Assembly: GCF_902497775.2 (NCBI RefSeq)
Contig: NZ_OZ024668.1
Location: forward strand, 5,564,326 to 5,628,325
DNA from: Pseudomonas fluorescens
GTDB lineage: Bacteria > Pseudomonadota > Gammaproteobacteria > Pseudomonadales > Pseudomonadaceae
Direction of reading: 5' to 3'
Length of the DNA: 64,000 nt
The translations under genes were made by a program, and so were the position numbers. This document shows, piece by piece, positions 1 through 10,685 of the stretch. Under the pieces are notes generated by a model that made no database searches, was not told where the DNA came from, and worked only from the letters and a program-made list of their open reading frames with translations. Position 1 is the first letter of the stretch; each line of letters starts with the position of its first letter.

Positions 1-53
1 GTCGACTCGGCGAACTCTTCTTCGTCGTTGTCGATATCGGTTGGTTCGCTCAT
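1..53 (-). CDS. N-terminal fragment of an unidentified protein, cut by window edge
   Basis: An ATG on the minus strand at 53-51 is preceded by a good Shine-Dalgarno (AGAGGAAA, read on the minus strand). The 17 visible codons read MSEPTDIDNDEEEFAES and run off the left edge. The start is very acidic. No family can be named from so little. The gene is divergent from the GST genes, and the roughly 146 nt between them must hold both promoters. The call rests only on the start codon, the ribosome-binding site and the open frame. Confidence 0.55.
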   Translation of the reverse strand, partial: MSEPTDIDNDEEEFAES

Positions 54-199
54 GGGCGCTTTCCTCTTTTGGGGCGTCCAGTTTGCCATGAGCCGGGCGC
101 CAATGCCTTGCTATCGACAATCTCCATGATGCTGGTCAGTACCCGGTACTTGGGTCTATAACAACCCGGCCAACCCCTTTACGGCCTGGAGGCTGTTTC

Positions 200-862
200 A
201 TGCTCAAGCTTCATGGATTTGCGGTCAGCAACTACTACAACATGGTCAAACTGGCGCTGCTGGAAAAGGGCGTGCCGTTTGAAGAGGTGCTGTTTTTCGG
301 CGGCCAGCGCCCCGAAGCGCTGAAGGTCAGCCCGCGCGGCAAGGTCCCGGTGCTGGAGACCGAGCACGGTTTTCTCAGCGAAACCAGCCTGATCCTCGAT
401 TACATCGAGCAAACCCAGGCGGGCAAGGCACTGCTGCCGGAAGGGGTGTTCGCCCAGGCCAAGGTCCATGAGCTGGCCAAGGAGATCGAGCTGTACATCG
501 AGTTGCCGGCCCGTGCCTGCTACCCGCAAGCCTTCTTTGGCATGCAGGTGGACGAAGCCATCAAGGCCAAGGCCAAGGATGAACTGCTGGCCGGTATCGC
601 CACCCTCAAGCGCAACGGCAAGTTCAGCCCCTATGTGGCCGGTGACAGCCTGACCATCGCCGACATGCTGTTTTGCTTCAGCGTCGATCTGGCCTATGCC
701 GTGGGCAAGAAAGTGCTGGGTATCGATGTGCTGGAAGACTTCCCGCAAGCTCGCGCGTTGCTGGAACGCTTCAAGAACAACCCGAATGTGCAGAAAATCG
801 CCGCCGACAAGGAGGCGCAGATGCCGGCATTCCTGGAAATGGTGCGTTCGGGCAAGCGCTGA
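200..862 (+). CDS. glutathione S-transferase family protein (first of tandem pair)
   Basis: 220 residues, the usual length for a cytosolic GST. The N-terminal thioredoxin-like half starts MLKLHGFAVSNYYNMVK, carries the cis-proline motif GKVPVLE near residues 50-56, and has the glutathione-contacting SET at about 65-67. The C-terminal half is helical, with the conserved SLTIADM segment that stabilises the GST fold. The probable role is conjugation or reduction of electrophiles with glutathione; the substrate cannot be inferred. The ATG at 200 has TGGAGG eight bases upstream. It is followed by a close paralogue after 118 nt, so the pair looks like an old tandem duplication. Confidence 0.9.
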   Translation: MLKLHGFAVSNYYNMVKLALLEKGVPFEEVLFFGGQRPEALKVSPRGKVPVLETEHGFLSETSLILDYIEQTQAGKALLPEGVFAQAKVHELAKEIELYIELPARACYPQAFFGMQVDEAIKAKAKDELLAGIATLKRNGKFSPYVAGDSLTIADMLFCFSVDLAYAVGKKVLGIDVLEDFPQARALLERFKNNPNVQKIAADKEAQMPAFLEMVRSGKR

Positions 863-980
863 GTCCGTTGGGAGCGAGGCAGAAAAAGAAACGTCCTACG
901 CCGGATAGAGATATGTAGGGCATATTCTTGGCCTGCCTCCTTCTCAATATGCAGGGAAATCACGCGGCTAGGAGGCCGAA

Positions 981-1661
981 ATGATCCGACTACACGGATT
1001 CTCTGCAAGCAACTACTACAACATGGTCAAGCTCGCCTTGCTGGAGAAGCGCCTGCCGTTCGAGGAGGTGCCTCTGCATGGTTGCCAGAACCCGCAGGTG
1101 CTGGCGATCAGCCCTCGCGGCAAAGTGCCGGTGCTGGAAGTGCAGCGGGGCTTTATCAGTGAAACAGACGCCATCCTCGATTTTCTTGAAGAAGCCTGCC
1201 CTGATGGTCTGTTGTTGCCGGCCGAGCCGTTCGAGCGGGCGCAAGTTCGCGCTTTGGCCAAGGAAATCGAACTGTATATCGAACTCCCCGCGCGCTACTG
1301 CTATGTCGAGGTGTTCTTTGGCGGCAGGGCTACGCCGGAGGCCTTGAAGGCCAAGGCTCGGCGTGATCTGGACAAGGGCTTTGCCGCCCTGGCCCAGCGC
1401 GGCTGCTTTGCGCCTTATGTGGCAGGGGAGCGTTTTACCCTGGCCGATCTGTACTTTCTGTACAGCGTCGACCTGGCTCGCCAGGTCGGCCTGCGTCTGT
1501 TCGACATCGACTACCTGCAGCCGCTGCCAGGCGCCCGGGCGCTACTTGAGCAACTGAATGAGAAGCCCAATGTGCGCAAGGTGGCGGCAGACAGAGCCGC
1601 CGAAATTCCGGCTTTCATGCAGCGCCTGCGAGCTGCAACCCAGTCAGAACTGACCGGGTAG
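981..1661 (+). CDS. glutathione S-transferase family protein (second of tandem pair)
   Basis: 226 residues, collinear with the preceding gene. It shares HGF.ASNYYNMVKLALLEK at the start, SPRGKVPVLE, the AKEIELYIELPAR segment and the C-terminal NVRKVAADRAAEIPAFM segment. The ATG at 981 has a strong AGGAGG at 970-975. The conserved FTLADLYFLYSVDLA region is the GST C-terminal fold marker. The differences are spread evenly, as expected for a duplicated and diverged gene rather than recent conversion. It ends 17 nt before the convergent argH. Substrate unknown. Confidence 0.9.
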   Translation: MIRLHGFSASNYYNMVKLALLEKRLPFEEVPLHGCQNPQVLAISPRGKVPVLEVQRGFISETDAILDFLEEACPDGLLLPAEPFERAQVRALAKEIELYIELPARYCYVEVFFGGRATPEALKAKARRDLDKGFAALAQRGCFAPYVAGERFTLADLYFLYSVDLARQVGLRLFDIDYLQPLPGARALLEQLNEKPNVRKVAADRAAEIPAFMQRLRAATQSELTG

Positions 1662-1678
1662 CAGCACGCGACAGGGGC

Positions 1679-3073
<1,395 letters not shown>

Positions 3074-3398
3074 GGATTCACTCGTTGAAGGCGTGAACGG
3101 AAAAAGTGGCGTCGATCATAGCAGGATTGGCGGCCCTGCCGGAGTGCGGCGGTCGGGGCAAATGCGGGTTTATGTCGCAGCACAGGCCCGCGACAACGCG
3201 CTTGCAACAGGATATTTATCGATTGAACGGCAGTGTTGCGGCAACCGTCTACAGTTGGACAGAGAGCTCGGCATGTTTCCTGCCGGGCCAGTGAATCTTT
3301 AGCCATCGTGCGAGTCTGAGCGTGGATCGCCGTGACGGTCGTCACCTCACCTGTCTACGCTATCCTTGTGCGAGACTCACGCAGGAATCCAGCGCAAT
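3074..3398. other. intergenic region between argH and algR; no algZ/fimS gene
   Basis: 325 nt between the divergent starts of argH and algR. I find no open frame here with a ribosome-binding site or protein-like character. In P. aeruginosa the AlgR sensor AlgZ/FimS is encoded at this place, so its absence is worth noting. A short dyad (GTGAC-GGTC-GTCAC) lies at 3332-3345, close to the algR start, and could be an operator. I cannot assign a promoter with confidence. Confidence 0.6.
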
Positions 3399-4145
3399 AT
3401 GAATGTCCTGATCGTTGATGACGAACCCCAAGCCCGGGAACGCCTGAGCCGAATGCTCGGCGAACTGGAGGGCTATACCGTGCTGGAGCCCAGCGCCACC
3501 AATGGCGAAGAGGCCCTGGCCCTGATCGACAGCCTCAAGCCTGAGGTGGTCCTGCTCGACATTCGCATGCCCGGGCTCGACGGCCTGCAGGTCGCTGCCC
3601 GGTTGTGCGAGCGCGAAGCACCGCCTGCGGTGGTGTTTTGCACCGGTGACGATGAGTTCACCGTCGAGTCGTTCAAGGACAGCACCCTGGGCTATGTGCT
3701 CAAGCCGGTGCAGCCTGACAGCCTGCGCGACGCCTTGAGAAAGGCCGAACGCCCCAACCGCGTGCAACTGGCGGCCCTGACCCGCCCGGCTGCCGAGAGC
3801 GGTAGCGGTCCGCGCAGCCATATCAGCGCCCGCACCCGCAAGGGGATCGAGCTGATTCCCCTCGACCAGGTGATCTATTTCATTGCCGACCACAAATACG
3901 TGACCTTGCGCCACGAGTCTGGCGAAGTGCTGCTCGACGAACCGCTCAAGGCGCTGGAAGACGAGTTTGGTGAGCGCTTCGTGCGCATTCACCGCAATGC
4001 ACTGGTCGCCCGCAACCGTATCGAACGCCTGCAGCGCACGCCGCTGGGGCATTTTCAACTGTTTCTCAAGGGCCTCAATGGCGATGCCCTGATCGTCAGC
4101 CGCCGGCACGTGGCCGGTGTCCGCAAAATGATGCAACAGCTTTAA
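3399..4145 (+). CDS. algR: LytTR-family response regulator AlgR
   Basis: 248 residues from the ATG at 3399, the same length as P. aeruginosa AlgR. The upstream TTG at 3366 is in frame but unlikely, since the receiver domain begins directly with MNVLIVDDEP. The receiver domain has the DD pair at residues 7-8 and the phospho-acceptor D54 in VVLLDIRMPG. The C-terminal LytTR DNA-binding domain starts near residue 140 and contains the typical HRNALVARNRIERL segment. AlgR controls alginate, twitching and virulence genes in P. aeruginosa. Its usual partner kinase gene is missing upstream here. hemC follows after 121 nt. Confidence 0.96.
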   Translation: MNVLIVDDEPQARERLSRMLGELEGYTVLEPSATNGEEALALIDSLKPEVVLLDIRMPGLDGLQVAARLCEREAPPAVVFCTGDDEFTVESFKDSTLGYVLKPVQPDSLRDALRKAERPNRVQLAALTRPAAESGSGPRSHISARTRKGIELIPLDQVIYFIADHKYVTLRHESGEVLLDEPLKALEDEFGERFVRIHRNALVARNRIERLQRTPLGHFQLFLKGLNGDALIVSRRHVAGVRKMMQQL

Positions 4146-4266
4146 GGACGGGGACCAAGGAGCGGTCGACGGCCAGGGATGGTCGGCTCCTACCATGATT
4201 TAGATCTGCTAGCGGCCTGGACTGAGCTGTTATCATCGGGAGAATCTATCTCGTACGGATCGTTCC

Positions 4267-5208
4267 ATGTCCACTCGCGAAATCCGCATTGCCACCCGCA
4301 AAAGTGCCCTTGCCCTGTGGCAGGCCGAATATGTCAAAGCCTGTCTGGAACAGGCTCATCCCGGCCTGCTCGTGACCTTGGTGCCAATGGTCAGCCGGGG
4401 CGACAAGCTGCTCGACTCGCCGCTGTCGAAAATCGGCGGCAAGGGCTTGTTCGTCAAGGAACTGGAAACCGCGCTGCTGGAGAACCAGGCCGACATCGCC
4501 GTGCACTCGATGAAAGACGTGCCGATGGACTTCCCCGAAGGCCTGGGCCTGTTCTGCATCTGCGAGCGCGAGGACCCGCGCGATGCCTTCGTTTCCAACA
4601 CCTTCGACAGCCTTGAGGCTCTGCCGGCCGGCAGCATCGTCGGCACCTCCAGCCTGCGCCGCCAAGCGCAATTGCTGACCCGCCGCCCAGACCTCGAAAT
4701 CCGCTTCCTGCGCGGCAACGTCAACACCCGCCTGGCCAAGCTCGATGCCGGTGAGTACGACGCCATTATCCTCGCCGCCGCCGGCCTGATCCGCCTGGGC
4801 TTCGAACAGCGCATCACCTCCAGCATCAGTGTCGATGACAGCCTGCCTGCGGGCGGCCAGGGCGCAGTGGGCATCGAATGCCGCAGTGCCGATAGCGAAA
4901 TCCATGCGCTGCTGGCGCCGCTGCATCACGCCGACACCGCTGACCGGGTCACTGCCGAGCGTGCCCTGAACAAGCACCTCAATGGCGGCTGCCAGGTGCC
5001 GATTGCCTGCTACGCGGTGCTCGAAGGCGAGCAACTGTGGCTGCGCGGCCTGGTGGGAGAACCGGCAGGCGGCAAGCTGCTCACGGCTCAGGCCCGGGCA
5101 CCGCGCCAGGATGCCGAAGCGCTCGGCATCAAGGTCGCCGAAGACCTGCTCGGGCAAGGTGCCGAAGACATTCTCAAGGCGGTCTACGGCGAGGCCGGGC
5201 ATCCGTGA
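4267..5208 (+). CDS. hemC: hydroxymethylbilane synthase (porphobilinogen deaminase)
   Basis: 313 residues. It joins four porphobilinogens into hydroxymethylbilane in the cytosolic part of haem synthesis. The dipyrromethane cofactor cysteine is C242 in [12 protein letters not shown]. The substrate-binding stretch [11 protein letters not shown] and the arginine-rich LRRQAQL segment are present. It is the first gene of the hemC-hemD-hemX-hemY operon. Its TGA overlaps the GTG start of hemD in a GTGA junction, which suggests translational coupling. Confidence 0.98.
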   Translation: MSTREIRIATRKSALALWQAEYVKACLEQAHPGLLVTLVPMVSRGDKLLDSPLSKIGGKGLFVKELETALLENQADIAVHSMKDVPMDFPEGLGLFCICEREDPRDAFVSNTFDSLEALPAGSIVGTSSLRRQAQLLTRRPDLEIRFLRGNVNTRLAKLDAGEYDAIILAAAGLIRLGFEQRITSSISVDDSLPAGGQGAVGIECRSADSEIHALLAPLHHADTADRVTAERALNKHLNGGCQVPIACYAVLEGEQLWLRGLVGEPAGGKLLTAQARAPRQDAEALGIKVAEDLLGQGAEDILKAVYGEAGHP

Positions 5209-5972
5209 GCTGCTGGCGCCTGCTGCTGACCCGGCCGGCAGAAGAGTGCACTGCGTTGGCCCGTACGCTTGCCGACCAGGGCGTGTTCAGCAGTAGCCTG
5301 CCGTTGCTGGAAACCGAGCCGCTGGCGCTGACGCCAGCGCAGCTTGGCCAGGTGCACGCACTTGACCAGTACTGCGCGATCATCGTCGTCAGCAAGCCGG
5401 CGGCGCGCCTGGCGCTTGAACAGTTGAACGCGCACTGGCCGCAGCCACCCGAGCAAGCCTGGTTCAGCGTCGGCGCAGCCACCGCGCAGATACTCGACGA
5501 CTACGGCCTCAATGTCAGCTATCCAGCGCAAGGCGACGACAGCGAAGCGCTGCTGCAACTGTCGGCGTTGACCGCAGCAATCGAGCGGCCGCAACCACGG
5601 GTGCTGATCATCCGTGGCGAAGGCGGCCGCGAGCTGCTCGCTGAACGCCTGGCCGCGCTGGGTGCGCGTGTCGATTACCTCGAGTTGTATCGCCGCTACC
5701 TGCCGCATTACCCTGAGGCTACCCTGGCCCGGCGTATTGCCGGGGAACGCCTGAACGGCCTGGTGGTCAGCAGTGGGCAGGGTTTTGAACACTTGCGCCA
5801 ACTGGCGGGTGAAGACTGGCCACGGCTGGCGCAGCTAACGTTGTTTGTGCCCAGCCCACGGGTAGCGGAACTTGCCCGCGCCAGTGGTGCACAGAATGTA
5901 GTGGATTGCCGTGGTGCCAGTGCCACGGCTTTGCTGGCAACATTGCAGGAAACTCCTGCACCAGCCCCCTAA
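5205..5972 (+). CDS. hemD: uroporphyrinogen-III synthase
   Basis: 255 residues from the GTG at 5205, which overlaps the hemC stop by four bases. The frame is open further upstream, but that part lies inside hemC. The enzyme closes hydroxymethylbilane into uroporphyrinogen III with inversion of ring D. Family sequence is poorly conserved; recognisable parts are the N-terminal [10 protein letters not shown] start, the central [17 protein letters not shown], and the YRRYLPHYP segment, followed by a domain with [15 protein letters not shown]. Position directly after hemC supports the call. Confidence 0.95.
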   Translation: MSCWRLLLTRPAEECTALARTLADQGVFSSSLPLLETEPLALTPAQLGQVHALDQYCAIIVVSKPAARLALEQLNAHWPQPPEQAWFSVGAATAQILDDYGLNVSYPAQGDDSEALLQLSALTAAIERPQPRVLIIRGEGGRELLAERLAALGARVDYLELYRRYLPHYPEATLARRIAGERLNGLVVSSGQGFEHLRQLAGEDWPRLAQLTLFVPSPRVAELARASGAQNVVDCRGASATALLATLQETPAPAP

Positions 5973-6017
5973 GGCGCTAAGCTCATTGCGACGTGCCGCA
6001 AAGCAAAGGATGGATAC

Positions 6018-7109
6018 GTGAGCGAAACTGTCTTGCCCAACGATGAACTGAAGGCCCCAGAGGCTCCTGCGCAAACCCCGGTCGAACCTGCCAAGCGGTC
6101 CGGCAATGGTCTGGCAATCCTGGCCTTGCTGCTGGGCGCGGCCGGTGTCGCAGTGGGTGGATGGGGTGTATGGCAGGTTCGCCAGCTCCAGGGTGCCGAG
6201 CAGGGGCAGGTGCAGAACCTGCAGTCCCTGAGCGAGCAAACCCGGGCCCTGCAGCAGCGCGAACAGCAGCTTTCTGCGCAACTGGCCGTGCTGCCGCCCG
6301 CTTCCGAACTGGAAGACCGTCGGCGTCTGGTCGCCCAGTTGCAGGGTGATCAGCAGCGCTTGAGCCAGCGCCTGGAGACCATCCTCGGCGCCAGCCGCAA
6401 GGACTGGCGCCTGGCTGAAGCCGAGCACTTGCTGCGCCTGGCGAGCCTGCGTTTGTCCGCCTTGCAGGACATTGTCAGTGCCCGTGAACTGGTCAAGGGG
6501 GCAGACGAAATCCTCCGCGAACAGAGCGACCCGGGTTCGTTTGCCGCCCGTGAGCAACTGGCCAAGAGCCTGGCCACTCTCAACAGCGTCCAGCAGCCCG
6601 ATCGCACCGGCCTGTTCCTCAAGCTGGCAGCACAGCGCGAGCAAGTGCTGCAGCTCAGCGCGCAGTCGCCGGAGTTCACCAGCAATGCCGATGCGCTGGG
6701 TGCCCTGACCGCTGACGGCGACGGCGCCAGCCGCTGGTCACAATGGTGGGCGGAGCTGTCGAAGTACTTCCAGATCGACTTCAACGCTGACGACAATATT
6801 CGTCCGTTGCTGGCCGGGCAATCGCTCAACCAACTGCGCCTGGCCCTGAGCCTGACTATCGAGCAAGCCCAATGGGCCGCGCTCAATGGCGAAGCCAAGG
6901 TCTATACCCAGGCCCTGGATGATGCCCGTAGCGTGTTGTTGGCCAACTTCAACCCGGACAACCCGCAGAGCCAGGCCATGCTTGCCGCGCTCAATGAACT
7001 GGCCGAGCAGCCGGTTGCGGTGGTGGTGCCGGACCTGGCCGACAGCATCAGCGCCGTTCAAGCTTACCTTGAGCGCCGGCATCTGCCGGTCGAGGAGGCC
7101 AAGCCATGA
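6018..7109 (+). CDS. hemX: HemX family membrane protein
   Basis: 363 residues from a GTG start. A short polar N-terminus is followed by one membrane helix at about residues 32-52 (GLAILALLLGAAGVAVGGWGVWQV). A long glutamine- and leucine-rich coiled-coil segment comes next (LQNLQSLSEQTRALQQREQQL and onward), then an alpha-helical periplasmic domain. Databases often label the family uroporphyrinogen-III C-methyltransferase, but no SAM-binding motif is visible, so I do not assign that reaction. Its role in the haem operon is unknown. It overlaps hemY by four bases (ATGA). Confidence 0.9.
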   Translation: MSETVLPNDELKAPEAPAQTPVEPAKRSGNGLAILALLLGAAGVAVGGWGVWQVRQLQGAEQGQVQNLQSLSEQTRALQQREQQLSAQLAVLPPASELEDRRRLVAQLQGDQQRLSQRLETILGASRKDWRLAEAEHLLRLASLRLSALQDIVSARELVKGADEILREQSDPGSFAAREQLAKSLATLNSVQQPDRTGLFLKLAAQREQVLQLSAQSPEFTSNADALGALTADGDGASRWSQWWAELSKYFQIDFNADDNIRPLLAGQSLNQLRLALSLTIEQAQWAALNGEAKVYTQALDDARSVLLANFNPDNPQSQAMLAALNELAEQPVAVVVPDLADSISAVQAYLERRHLPVEEAKP

Positions 7110-8344
7110 AACGCGTCTACTTGCTGGCGGTGTTGGCCATTGCTGTTGCCGCCGCGCTCGGCATCGCGATCGCCAAGCACAGTGGGTATGTGCTGATCTC
7201 CTACGGCAGCTTTCGCTATCAGTCTGGCCTGTGGGCAGCGCTGGCGGCGCTGGCCGGGATCATCCTGGCCTTGCTGCTGGTGCGCTACCTGGTCGGCCTG
7301 GTACTGACGTCAGGCGGGGTGGTCAATCCCTGGTCGCGGCGTAACCGCAGCCGCCGCACCCAACTGGCCATTGAACAAGGTCAACTGGACCTTGCCGAAG
7401 GACGCTGGGCCAGCGCTCAGCGTCATCTGCATCGCGCTGCCGAAGCCGAGCGCCAACCGTTGCTGTATTACCTAGGCGCCGCCCGGGCTGCCAACGAACT
7501 GGGCCGCAGCGAAGACAGCGACAACCTGCTCGAGCGCGCGCTGGAGCGTCAGCCCGAAGCGGAACTGGCCATTGCCCTGAGCCACGCGCAGTTGCAGATG
7601 GACCGCGGTGACAGCGACGCAGCCCTGGTAACCCTGCAGGCCATGCAGGAGCGCCATCCGCATAACGTTCAGGTGTTGCGCCTGTTGCAGCGGCTGTATC
7701 GCGAGCGTGGCGACTGGTCGGCACTGATCCGTCTGCTGCCCGAGCTGCGCAAGGACAAAGTGCTGCCGGCGCCGGAGCTTGCCGAGCTGGAACGCCGTGC
7801 CTGGGGCGAGAACCTGAGCCTGGCGGCCAGCCGCGAAGGTGATGAACAGACCGCCCGGCAATCCCTTGAGCGTGCCTGGCAGCAACTTACCGCCGCGCAG
7901 CGTCAGGAACCGCAACTGGTGCTGGCCTATGCCGAGCAGTTGCGTCAGCTGGGTGCCGAAAGCGAGGCCGAGCAAGCCTTGCGCACCGCGCTCAAGCGTC
8001 AGTACGAAAGCCACCTCGCCAGGTTGTACGGGCTGGTGCGTGGCGGCGATCCGGCGCGCCAGCTGCAAACCGCCGAAGGCTGGCTCAAGGACCATCCCGA
8101 CGACCCCAGCCTGCTGCTGACCCTGGGCCGCCTGAGCCTGCAGAACCGCCTGTGGGGCAAAGCTCGGGATTATCTTGAAAGCAGCCTGCGGGTGCAGCGC
8201 AACCCAGAGGCGTGCGCCGAACTCGCACGGTTGTTGGCTGGCCTGGGTGATACTGAGCGCAGCAATCAGCTATTTCAGGAAGGCCTGGGTATGCTTGATG
8301 AGCGGTTACTGGCATTGCCCCTGCCTGAGGCTGTTCGAGCTTGA
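7106..8344 (+). CDS. hemY: HemY, TPR-containing inner-membrane protein
   Basis: 412 residues. Two membrane helices near the N-terminus (about residues 5-22 and 40-62) precede a cytosolic or periplasmic helical-repeat domain with TPR-like units, for example LLYYLGAARAANELGRSEDSDNLLERAL and later repeats. HemY of proteobacteria is a haem-operon protein of unclear biochemical role and is unrelated to the Bacillus protoporphyrinogen oxidase of the same name. It is the last gene of the operon, translationally coupled to hemX, and a perfect 13-bp hairpin follows five bases after the stop. Confidence 0.93.
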   Translation: MKRVYLLAVLAIAVAAALGIAIAKHSGYVLISYGSFRYQSGLWAALAALAGIILALLLVRYLVGLVLTSGGVVNPWSRRNRSRRTQLAIEQGQLDLAEGRWASAQRHLHRAAEAERQPLLYYLGAARAANELGRSEDSDNLLERALERQPEAELAIALSHAQLQMDRGDSDAALVTLQAMQERHPHNVQVLRLLQRLYRERGDWSALIRLLPELRKDKVLPAPELAELERRAWGENLSLAASREGDEQTARQSLERAWQQLTAAQRQEPQLVLAYAEQLRQLGAESEAEQALRTALKRQYESHLARLYGLVRGGDPARQLQTAEGWLKDHPDDPSLLLTLGRLSLQNRLWGKARDYLESSLRVQRNPEACAELARLLAGLGDTERSNQLFQEGLGMLDERLLALPLPEAVRA

Positions 8345-8348
8345 AGCA

Positions 8349-8382
8349 CCCATGGACGCGCCGCAAATCGCGCGTCCATGGG
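8349..8382 (+). terminator. strong hairpin after hemY, probable operon terminator
   Basis: A perfect 13-bp inverted repeat: CCCATGGACGCGC at 8349-8361 and its complement at 8370-8382, with an 8-nt loop. It begins five bases after the hemY stop. The following sequence is only weakly T-rich (cttgagttagtttt), so it may stabilise the mRNA 3' end as well as, or instead of, terminating transcription. Confidence 0.6.
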
Positions 8383-8561
8383 CTTGAGTTAGTTTTCTGC
8401 GCTTGGTTGGTAAATATTCCTGCAAATTTCTAAGCATTTTTCTTGCTGAACTTGGGATGCTTCCCTTGTTGATCTGCGAGTTGTCCTGACTGTCCTGCCT
8501 TGATGCAGGCTGCGCCTTTCCTCTACCGTTATCGCCTGTCTATTCCGCTTCTGGACTTGCC

Positions 8562-9083
8562 ATGTTGTTGGCCCGTTTGCGTACACTTTTCTTTCCGGCG
8601 TTGCTGGTATCGGTACTGGTCCAGGCGGCCGCTTTCTACCTGGAATTCGGCATGGGCCTGGTGCCATGCCCGTTGTGCTACAGCCAGCGCTTGTTCCTGG
8701 GGGCTTTTGCCCTGGTCTGCCTGTGTGCGGTGGTGCATTCTCCGGGGCGTTTGGGCACCCGCATCTATGCCGCCCTGGCGCTTTTCTGTGCCACAGGTGG
8801 GGCGCTGCTGGCTGCCCGGCATGTCTGGCTGCAAGGCAATCCGGCGTTGTCGAGCATCGAGTGCCAGCCGGCTTTTGATTATGTGATCGAGAGCATGCCC
8901 ATGGTGCAGGTCATCAAGGCGATGGTGGCCGGCAGTGCTGATTGCGTGCCAATCAACTGGAGTTTCCTGGATCTTACCCTGCCAGAATGGAGCTTGTTGT
9001 CCTTCGTTTTGCTGGCGACCTTGCCAATTGTTCGTCTGCTCGGGCTCGGACGCCCGCTGTTCAGTCGGGCAGGCAAATGCTGA
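8562..9083 (+). CDS. dsbB: disulfide bond formation protein B
   Basis: 173 residues with four predicted membrane helices. The first periplasmic loop carries the redox pair C36-C39 in VPCPLCYSQR. The second loop holds the other pair, in IECQPAF and SADCVPIN. DsbB reoxidises periplasmic DsbA and passes electrons to ubiquinone. In P. aeruginosa the gene at this position is often called dsbH, one of two DsbB paralogues, so the exact symbol is uncertain. The ATG at 8562 starts just before the first helix. It stands alone between the haem operon and rsd. Confidence 0.93.
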   Translation: MLLARLRTLFFPALLVSVLVQAAAFYLEFGMGLVPCPLCYSQRLFLGAFALVCLCAVVHSPGRLGTRIYAALALFCATGGALLAARHVWLQGNPALSSIECQPAFDYVIESMPMVQVIKAMVAGSADCVPINWSFLDLTLPEWSLLSFVLLATLPIVRLLGLGRPLFSRAGKC

Positions 9084-9164
9084 GGCTTTCTTTTACGGTG
9101 CAAGCGACCGGCGGCAAAGGATGGTCGGATTAAACACTTGTATGAACTTTGTCGCGTGCGTACC

Positions 9165-9193
9165 TTGAAGGCTAGGGCGCACGGGAATAATCT
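9165..9193 (+). promoter_or_regulatory. possible sigma-70-like promoter of rsd
   Basis: TTGAAG at 9165-9170 and TAATCT at 9188-9193 are separated by 17 nt, in the 224-nt gap before rsd. The -10 match is modest. No other good candidate was seen in the gap. Confidence 0.3.
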
Positions 9194-9307
9194 CCCTGCA
9201 CGTATACCGAAAACACAGCTGCTCGATGCCGCTCTGCTGACTTCACCTTTGCTCTGCACATTTGCGGCGCGGGGGCAGGGGCATTACCCAGAAGGGAAGA
9301 GATCGCC

Positions 9308-9778
9308 ATGCTAGATAGTTGTCAGAATGCTCAGGAACGCTGGGGTGGGGTTCATAAGCTCATTGACCGCTGGTTGGATGAGCGTGCAGAGCTGGTGACG
9401 GCTTTCCGCGAGCTGCGTGATGCCAAGCCGGCCTTTGCCGACAAGGATAAGAGCCGGGACTTCTGTGCGGTACTGGTCGATTATGTTTCAGCCTGGCATT
9501 TCGAAGTGAGTGAGCAACTGGTCAGTGAAGCCAAAGCGTTTGGCGACACTCGCGGGCTCGAGCTGGCCCAGCAGATCAGCCCTCGCATTGATGCAATTAC
9601 CGAAATCGCTTCGGCGTTCAACGATCATTGCGACAAGGGCAACTGTAACGACCCTGAACGTTTCGCAGAAAAGTTGGGCAAGCTCGGCAGCCTGTTGCAT
9701 GAGCGTTTCGAGCTTGAGGACTGCCTGATCGAAGTGCTGCACACCGCGCACAGCGAAGAAGGGGCGGTACAGGCCTGA
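9308..9778 (+). CDS. rsd: anti-sigma-70 factor Rsd/AlgQ
   Basis: 156 residues, all helical, matching the Rsd/AlgQ family. It starts [23 protein letters not shown] and includes the conserved [12 protein letters not shown] segment. Rsd binds region 4 of RpoD and biases RNA polymerase toward other sigma factors. In P. aeruginosa the same gene, algQ, influences alginate and siderophore genes. The ATG at 9308 has AAGGGAAGAGATCGCC before it. A 7-bp hairpin follows between it and the convergent FKBP gene. Confidence 0.95.
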   Translation: MLDSCQNAQERWGGVHKLIDRWLDERAELVTAFRELRDAKPAFADKDKSRDFCAVLVDYVSAWHFEVSEQLVSEAKAFGDTRGLELAQQISPRIDAITEIASAFNDHCDKGNCNDPERFAEKLGKLGSLLHERFELEDCLIEVLHTAHSEEGAVQA

Positions 9779-9784
9779 CGGTGC

Positions 9785-9803
9785 TGCCGACCCTCAGTCG
9801 GCA
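9785..9803. terminator. short hairpin between convergent rsd and FKBP gene
   Basis: TGCCGAC and GTCGGCA flank the loop CCTCA at 9785-9803. It overlaps the last codons of the FKBP gene. It has no T-run on either strand, so termination activity is uncertain. Confidence 0.35.
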
Positions 9804-10459
9804 ACCCCGAGCAACTCGATCTCGAACACCAGCGGCGTATAGGGCGCAATCAGGTCGCCCGCGCCTTCGGCACCGTAAGCCTGTGCCGAAGGAATCACCA
9901 GCCGCCATTTCGTCCCGGTCGCCATCTGCGGCAGTGCCACCTGCCAACCCCCGATAACACTGCCCAGATTGAACCATTGCGCCTGCTGGTTCTGATCGAA
10001 CACCGTGCCATCCGGCAACTTGCCAACATAGCGAACCTGGACTTTGCCACCGGCTTTTGGCTTGCTGCCAGTGCCGGCCTGCAACTCGCTCACGAGTATC
10101 CCTTCAGCCAGTTCACGCACTCCGGCCCTGGACCGTTCAGTGGCCAGAAAACGTTTTTCTGCGCTCAGCAATTGTTCGCTCTGTGCTTGAACTGCAGCCT
10201 CGTTGGCCTGCGCATCATGTTCGTTGAGTATCACCGCCATACGCTCTTTGCTCAGGGCCAGCGGCTTGTTCTGATAAGCCTGGCGCACGCCTTCGATCAA
10301 GGCATCGAGTTGCAAACCGGGAACTTCCGTACGCAGGCGCTCACCGAGGCTCGCGCCCAGGCTGTAGGCCAGGTCATGGTCGCTGGCAGGGGTAGTTTCT
10401 GACGCTGCAAATAACGACATCGGCAATAGCAACAAGGTAAGGATTAGATAGCGCGGCAC
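9794..10459 (-). CDS. exported FKBP-type peptidyl-prolyl cis-trans isomerase
   Basis: 221 residues. An N-terminal signal peptide (MPRYLILTLLLLPMSLFAASE) is followed by the helical FkpA/Mip-type dimerisation domain (AYSLGASLGERLR through KERMAVILNE). The C-terminal FKBP domain begins near residue 115 with VQVRYVGKLPDGTVFDQ and contains the VIGGWQVAL and AYGAEGAGDLIAPYTPLVFEIELL segments. The likely role is proline isomerisation and chaperone activity on periplasmic or outer-membrane proteins. It is convergent with rsd and divergent from algP, matching the P. aeruginosa layout. Confidence 0.94.
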   Translation of the reverse strand: MPRYLILTLLLLPMSLFAASETTPASDHDLAYSLGASLGERLRTEVPGLQLDALIEGVRQAYQNKPLALSKERMAVILNEHDAQANEAAVQAQSEQLLSAEKRFLATERSRAGVRELAEGILVSELQAGTGSKPKAGGKVQVRYVGKLPDGTVFDQNQQAQWFNLGSVIGGWQVALPQMATGTKWRLVIPSAQAYGAEGAGDLIAPYTPLVFEIELLGVAD

Positions 10460-10685
10460 AGGCTCGCTCCTGCTTCAGAGGAAATAAAGTATGCCAGCCT
10501 TCGCTCGTCACTTCGTGTAAATATCAGCAACACTTTGTGCAGCATCTACACTTGTTTCCAGCTGCAGCGATAACAACTTTGCCCAGGCATGCAACGCGGC
10601 GCATTTAATACTGTCAACATGCCCTAGCGGCGGTAGCAGCAGAAGCATAGTATGAGCCGCAATCTCGTCAGCCAGGAGGTAAACC

